Source: Neocallimastix lanati (nom. inval.)
Taxonomy: Eukaryota; Neocallimastigomycota; Neocallimastigomycetes; Neocallimastigales; Neocallimastigaceae
DNA: 50,000 bases
Assembly (NCBI GenBank): GCA_016946835.1
Contig: JACVTC010000031.1
Span: forward strand, 1,177,501-1,227,500
Direction: 5' to 3'
Shown here piece by piece: positions 45,505 to 50,000 of the stretch (the first letter of the stretch is position 1; every line of letters begins with the position of its first letter). The position numbers were made by a program, and so were the translations under genes. The notes beneath the pieces are model-generated. The model searched no databases. It saw nothing but the letters and a program-made list of their open reading frames with translations, and was not told the origin of the DNA.

Positions 45505-46522
45505 TAAAAATATAAAAATAAAAATTATTTTTATAAATAAAATTAAACATTTCAAAATTATTCTTCTTTCTATATTAAAAAAGTAAGAAAAATAATTAGT
45601 ATTTATACAACGATAAAAAATCCTTTTCAATTTTTTTTTATTTTTTTTTAAAAAAAAGAAAACGATAATATTTCAAAATCAGTAATAAATGAAAATCTGT
45701 TAAATTAAAGTTATATAGACATAAATAGATGTTAATTAACAACTTAAATTACAAAATAGTAATCATTATAAATTTAAAACAAAAAAAGTATACATACAAG
45801 AACACTAAAAAATTTTTTATTTGAAAAGAAATAATAAATATATATTTATTTAAAAAAAAGAATAAAAAATAAAAAAAAAAAAAAATTAAAAATAATGATA
45901 AATAAATAAATAGAAAAATAAGAAAAAAAGAAAAAATAAAAAATAAAATAATAATAATAATATTAATAATAATAATAATAATAAAAATAATATAAAAATA
46001 AAAAAATAATTAAATAAAAACAAATAAAAGGATAAAAAGATAAAGAAAAGTAATCTGTAATAGATACGAATTCAATTTTTAAAGGTATTTTATCGCCTGA
46101 ATAAAAATAAATGATTAAAATTTAATTAATAAGAAAATAAAAAATATATGATATTTTTATTAATTAATAATATATATATTTTTTTTATTTATATATTTAT
46201 ATTTTTGTTTATATTTATTTAATTATATAATTATATAATTATATAATTGTTTATAATTATAATTATACAATTACATATTTGTTTATAATTATATTTATAA
46301 TATATATTTTTATTTTTAATATAATGTGATATTTTATGTCAAGATTTTCAATGATAATTAATTTGTAAATATTTTATAAAAAAAAAAAAATACTATTCGT
46401 AATACTCAGATAAAAAAAAAATAATCCGTGTTTTCTTTATATGATATTAAATTAAATAAAAGTTTAAAATTAGAAAAATTAAAATTATATATAACAAAAA
46501 TCAATAATAACAACATATCAAA

Positions 46523-46556
<34 letters not shown>

Positions 46557-46598
46557 TATACATATTAATAGTAAAATAGTAAAATAATAAGAACGATA

Positions 46599-48849
46599 AT
46601 GTCAAATTTAAATTTAGGTAAAGTATTTAATTTAATATACAAATATCTATTACTACATTTTTATTTTTTCATAACTATTAAATTTTATTTTTAATTTTTA
46701 TTATTTATTATTTATTATTTATTATTTATTATTTATTATTTATTATTTATTATTTATTATTTATTATTTATTATTTATTTCTTATTATTTATTATTTATT
46801 ATTTATTATTTTTTAATACTATTTATGTAATATATCTAATAAATTTATATAAACCAAAATAATATATAAAGATTCCATTCTTAAAGAATTATCAAATATG
46901 AAATTTGAAGAGAATTCTTCAAATAGTAGTAATAATTCAAGACCTCCAAGAAAATCTTCAATAGAACATAGTAAAAAACAATCGAGATTGACAACAAATT
47001 TTAATAATCTTTTAGATGAATTAGAAGAAACTAAAGAATATTTAGAAAAAGATAATTCAATAAATAGAGAACCGCCTATAGATAGAATTGGGAGAAGAAA
47101 ATATAGTGCTAGTAGTAATAATAGTAGACATGATTATAATCGTAGTCGTAGTCGTAGTAGAAGTGAAGTTGATAGATGGAGAGAAAATTCACCAAATTCA
47201 AGACCACATTCTCCAGTAGAAAAGAAAAAATTTCCTTCAAGAATTTCATCCATGAATCCATCTAATAAAATGAAGCTTAATACTTCTCAATATAGATCAA
47301 GAGAAAATTCAAAATCATCATCTAGAGTACAATCAGTAAATATCCCTGAAAAACCAAGTCCTGTAAACCAAAATTTTGAATTTGATGATGATAACATGGG
47401 TAGTTTACCTTCTTCTTATAGAGATGATTATGAACATATGATGAATAATTACAGTAAAAATACATCACCTAATATTAAAACTCGTAAAGATGAAAGTATT
47501 TCACCTCCTCTTCGTACACAGAGAATATCATCAAAACCTTCTTCTAAATATAATTCACCCAAAGCTAGTCCAGATCCATATTCTAAATCTTATAATTCAA
47601 ATAATGATGTTTCTCCGTATTATGAAAAAAAATCAATATCTAAAAAGAAAAGTTATAAAAATCGTAGTTCAGACGATGAGAGCGAAGAAGAAGATGAAAT
47701 TAATGATTATAGAAATACTCATAAATCAAGAAAAAGTAAATACAATGATAACGATAATGACGATGATGATGATATATTCTTATATGAAAATGATGCGGAT
47801 AACCGTCATAGTCGTAAAACTTCGCCTGTTCATGCTCATAGTAATAGGGCTTATAGTGAAGATGATTTTGATGAAGATGAATCAGATATTACATTATCTG
47901 AATCAACCGATTCTTTCATGTCATCGGAGGAAGAAAGTAGTTATGAAGAACGTAATTCTGAATCTGAAATTGATGATGATGATGTTCCATTACAAAGTGC
48001 AAAAATAAAATCAACTGGTATTAGAGGAAGAAATAGACATTATAAGAAATTTAATACGGTAGAAACATCATCCAATAAAGAAGAAAAATCACCAAAAAGA
48101 AATTCAAAGTCATTGAAGAGTACATCTTCAATTAAAAAAGAAAAGAAGAAAAGAGCACCTTCTAATTCTAGTAGAAATACTCCAATAGCTCCACTTTCAT
48201 CTAATTCTCTTAGATCTCCAAAAGAAAATTACTATGAAGAAACTGTAAGTTTATTATATATATTAAAAATATATATACATATATTTAATTCATTTATTAT
48301 TAATAAATGTATTAATCCTATCTCTCTCTCTCTCTTTCACTCTTTATCTATCTATCTATATATATATATGTATGTATTTTTTTTTTTTTTTATTTATATT
48401 TTTATTTTTTTTAAAAAAAAAAAAAAAAAAATAGGCCAGAGAAAACTTTTTAGCTAGATCTAAAAAAGATTTTACAACTGATTATGCAGAAGCTTCATTA
48501 AAAAAGGTTAAATTTATATGTATATACTTTGAAAAAAGTTCATAATAAATAATTATAAGATAAATTTATTAACTTTTTTTTTTAATAATTTTTATATTAA
48601 TAAGATTACAACAAGAATATATATTGGAGACGCTTCAGTTTATGAATCAGTAATGTTAACATCTGCTATGCCTGCAAGTGAAGTTATAAAAGATTTAATA
48701 AGAAGAAGAAATATTCCTGATACACCAGATTGGACTTTATTTGAACTTTGTAATGATTTTGGAGTTGGTAAGTATATTATGTATATATTAATAATTTATA
48801 ATTTAATAATAATAATAATAATAATATAAAATTATATTAATATGTTATA

Positions 48850-48915
<66 letters not shown>

Positions 48916-49157
48916 ATAATAAATAGAGAGACCACTTAAAGAATGGGAAATCGTAACAGATGTCATTACATCATGGGATATTCAAAAAACAAAGAATGCT
49001 TTAATAATGAAAAAATATAATTATTATGAATCACTTAAAGCATCAGTAAATAATAATTTTATAATAATATAGTTATTGTTAATTATTTTTTTTTTTTTTA
49101 TATTTCATATATCACTATTTTTTTTTTTTTTTTTTTTCTATATTTATATCATAAATT

Positions 49158-49193
<36 letters not shown>

Positions 49194-49772
49194 AAGATAT
49201 TAATTTATCTTCTTCTTCGAATTATTCTTATTCTTATTTTTATTCTTATTTTTATTATTTCTATTATAATTAATATTATAAAAATCAAAAAGAGTGCTGT
49301 TGGAAGATTCCCATCAATTCGTGGTAAGATCTATATGGAAACAAAACCAGGAAAATATAATAAGAAACAATTTGAATTAAGACCAAATGGTTTATACTAT
49401 TATAAAAAGAAATCATCACCGGAAACTTTATTAGTTAATCTTAATAGTTACGATGTTTACACTTTATTAGTTCAAATGCCAAATGCACCAACAGAATTTG
49501 CATTTGCGATCAAATCAACCGATCCAATTCATTTCTTTGAAGATAAAAAAAAGTATATATATTACTTATATACTACAGATATCAATTCACTATTTGATTG
49601 GGTAATGTCTATAAGACAGGGAAAGGTAAATATTTACTATATATTTATTGTATATTCTTAAAATATTAAAATTATTTTTATTAAATATATTAATAAAACA
49701 TATCTTATTTATTTAAATTCTTCAATTTTTTTTTTTATTTTAATTTTCATCAATAATAATAATAATAATAAC

Positions 49773-49803
<31 letters not shown>

Positions 49804-49965
49804 TAATATAATAATTTTAATATTTATATACAATTAAATATATAAATTAATTAGACTGAAAAATATGTGTTAGAACAACATGAAAAAGAAAGTAATAGTC
49901 CAAATGTTGTAACCCGTTCACCAACAGGACTTATACAGAAGCAACAAACCTATAGAACTCAACCA
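46599..49965 (+). CDS. RA-PH domain protein (RIAM/lamellipodin-like), 3' end beyond window
   Basis: Exons 46599-46617 (19 nt, six codons plus one base), 46872-48244, 48435-48506, 48605-48767, 48927-49045, 49293-49625, 49855-49965; 730 codons, all in phase. Exon 7 ends at a donor (CCA|GTAAGG), so the gene continues. Residues 1-460 are disordered: Ser/Arg-rich with RSRSRSRS, Pro-containing, later Asp/Glu-rich blocks and a basic patch. A short acidic helix (NNLLDELEETKEYLEK) lies near the start. Residues ~489-580 read as a Ras-association domain (RIYIGDASVYESVMLTSAM, LFELCNDFGVERPLKEWE) and ~585-693 as a PH domain (KIYMETKPGKYNKKQFELRP, GLYYYKK, ending LFDWVMSIRQGK). The tandem RA-PH order with WV-IR at the PH end is that of MIG-10/RIAM/lamellipodin and Grb7 proteins. 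These link Ras-family GTPases and phosphoinositides to actin; the role here is inferred. The tiny first exon gives the only upstream ATG in frame; the ATG at 46898 is an alternative start. Confidence 0.82.
46686..46812. repeat. (TTATTTA)n heptanucleotide repeat
   Basis: About 120 bp of TTATTTA units in the first intron of the RA-PH gene, with one TTTCTTA variant near 46778. The intron spans 46618-46871. Confidence 0.9.
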
Positions 49966-50000
49966 GTAAGGATTAAAATATTATCTTTTATTATATATAT

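Larger units (their letters stand above)
41470..46598. other. 5-kb AT-rich spacer between divergent genes
   Basis: No gene is supported on either strand. It contains a near-perfect long hairpin (43256-43360), a higher-order AT repeat (44330-44705), an AAT run (45464-45502) and poly-A near 46520. Open stretches are Phe/Ile/Tyr/Lys homopolymer readings. It contains the promoters of the genes starting at 41469 (-) and 46599 (+). Confidence 0.6.

Noticed and set aside
47490-48008. Overlapping plus-strand frame inside the RA-PH gene
   Set aside because: A +1 shadow rich in Met/Ile from GATGAT-type codons; the RA-PH frame has consistent splicing and domains.

Overview
This window looks like nuclear DNA of an extremely AT-rich eukaryote, most likely an anaerobic gut fungus (Neocallimastigomycota). 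The base composition is very AT-rich, homopolymer A/T tracts and (AAAT)n/(AAT)n arrays are everywhere, and intergenic gaps run to 7 kb. Genes carry GT..AG introns of about 100-400 bp full of poly-T and AAT arrays. Exons show poly-Asn runs, and the gene types (Sel1/HCP-like, RA-PH, giant Asn-rich ankyrin, eIF2alpha kinase) suit a fungus. A dictyostelid-like genome is the main alternative, but the long gene-poor gaps argue against it. No bacterial-type organisation, rRNA, tRNA or CRISPR was seen.

Layout, left to right. 137-266 (-): first exon of an unidentified gene leaving the window. 267-3786: AT-rich spacer with one short ORF and an (AAAT)n array. 3787-6527 (+): three-exon Sel1-repeat protein. 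6528-14097: 7.5-kb spacer with no supported gene. 14098-19976 (+): six-exon, 1571-aa kinase of the eIF2alpha (PERK/HRI/GCN2) family with an N-terminal PAS domain and a C-terminal membrane anchor. 19977-22084: spacer with decayed coding islands. 22085-29289 (-): two-exon, about 2351-aa giant ankyrin protein containing three copies of a 190-residue module. 29290-32541: graveyard of retroelement and gene relics, including the end of a Ty1/copia pol. 32542-36419 (-): ten-exon signal-recognition-particle receptor alpha subunit with an apparent one-base frameshift. 36420-39008: spacer. 39009-41469 (-): six-exon fusion of an alpha/beta hydrolase and a dual-specificity phosphatase behind an N-terminal membrane segment. 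41470-46598: spacer with a long hairpin and a higher-order AT repeat. 46599-end (+): RA-PH protein of RIAM/lamellipodin type, truncated by the window end.

The genes do not form a pathway or cluster; they are individual nuclear genes. Exon structures were built by hand from splice-site phase and family alignment. In every multi-exon model the exon phases join, except at the one-base problem in the SRP receptor. The most interesting items are the PAS/eIF2alpha-kinase/tail-anchor architecture with its HCD catalytic loop, the hydrolase-phosphatase fusion, the triplicated module of the ankyrin giant, the decayed copia element and the 43.3-kb hairpin.
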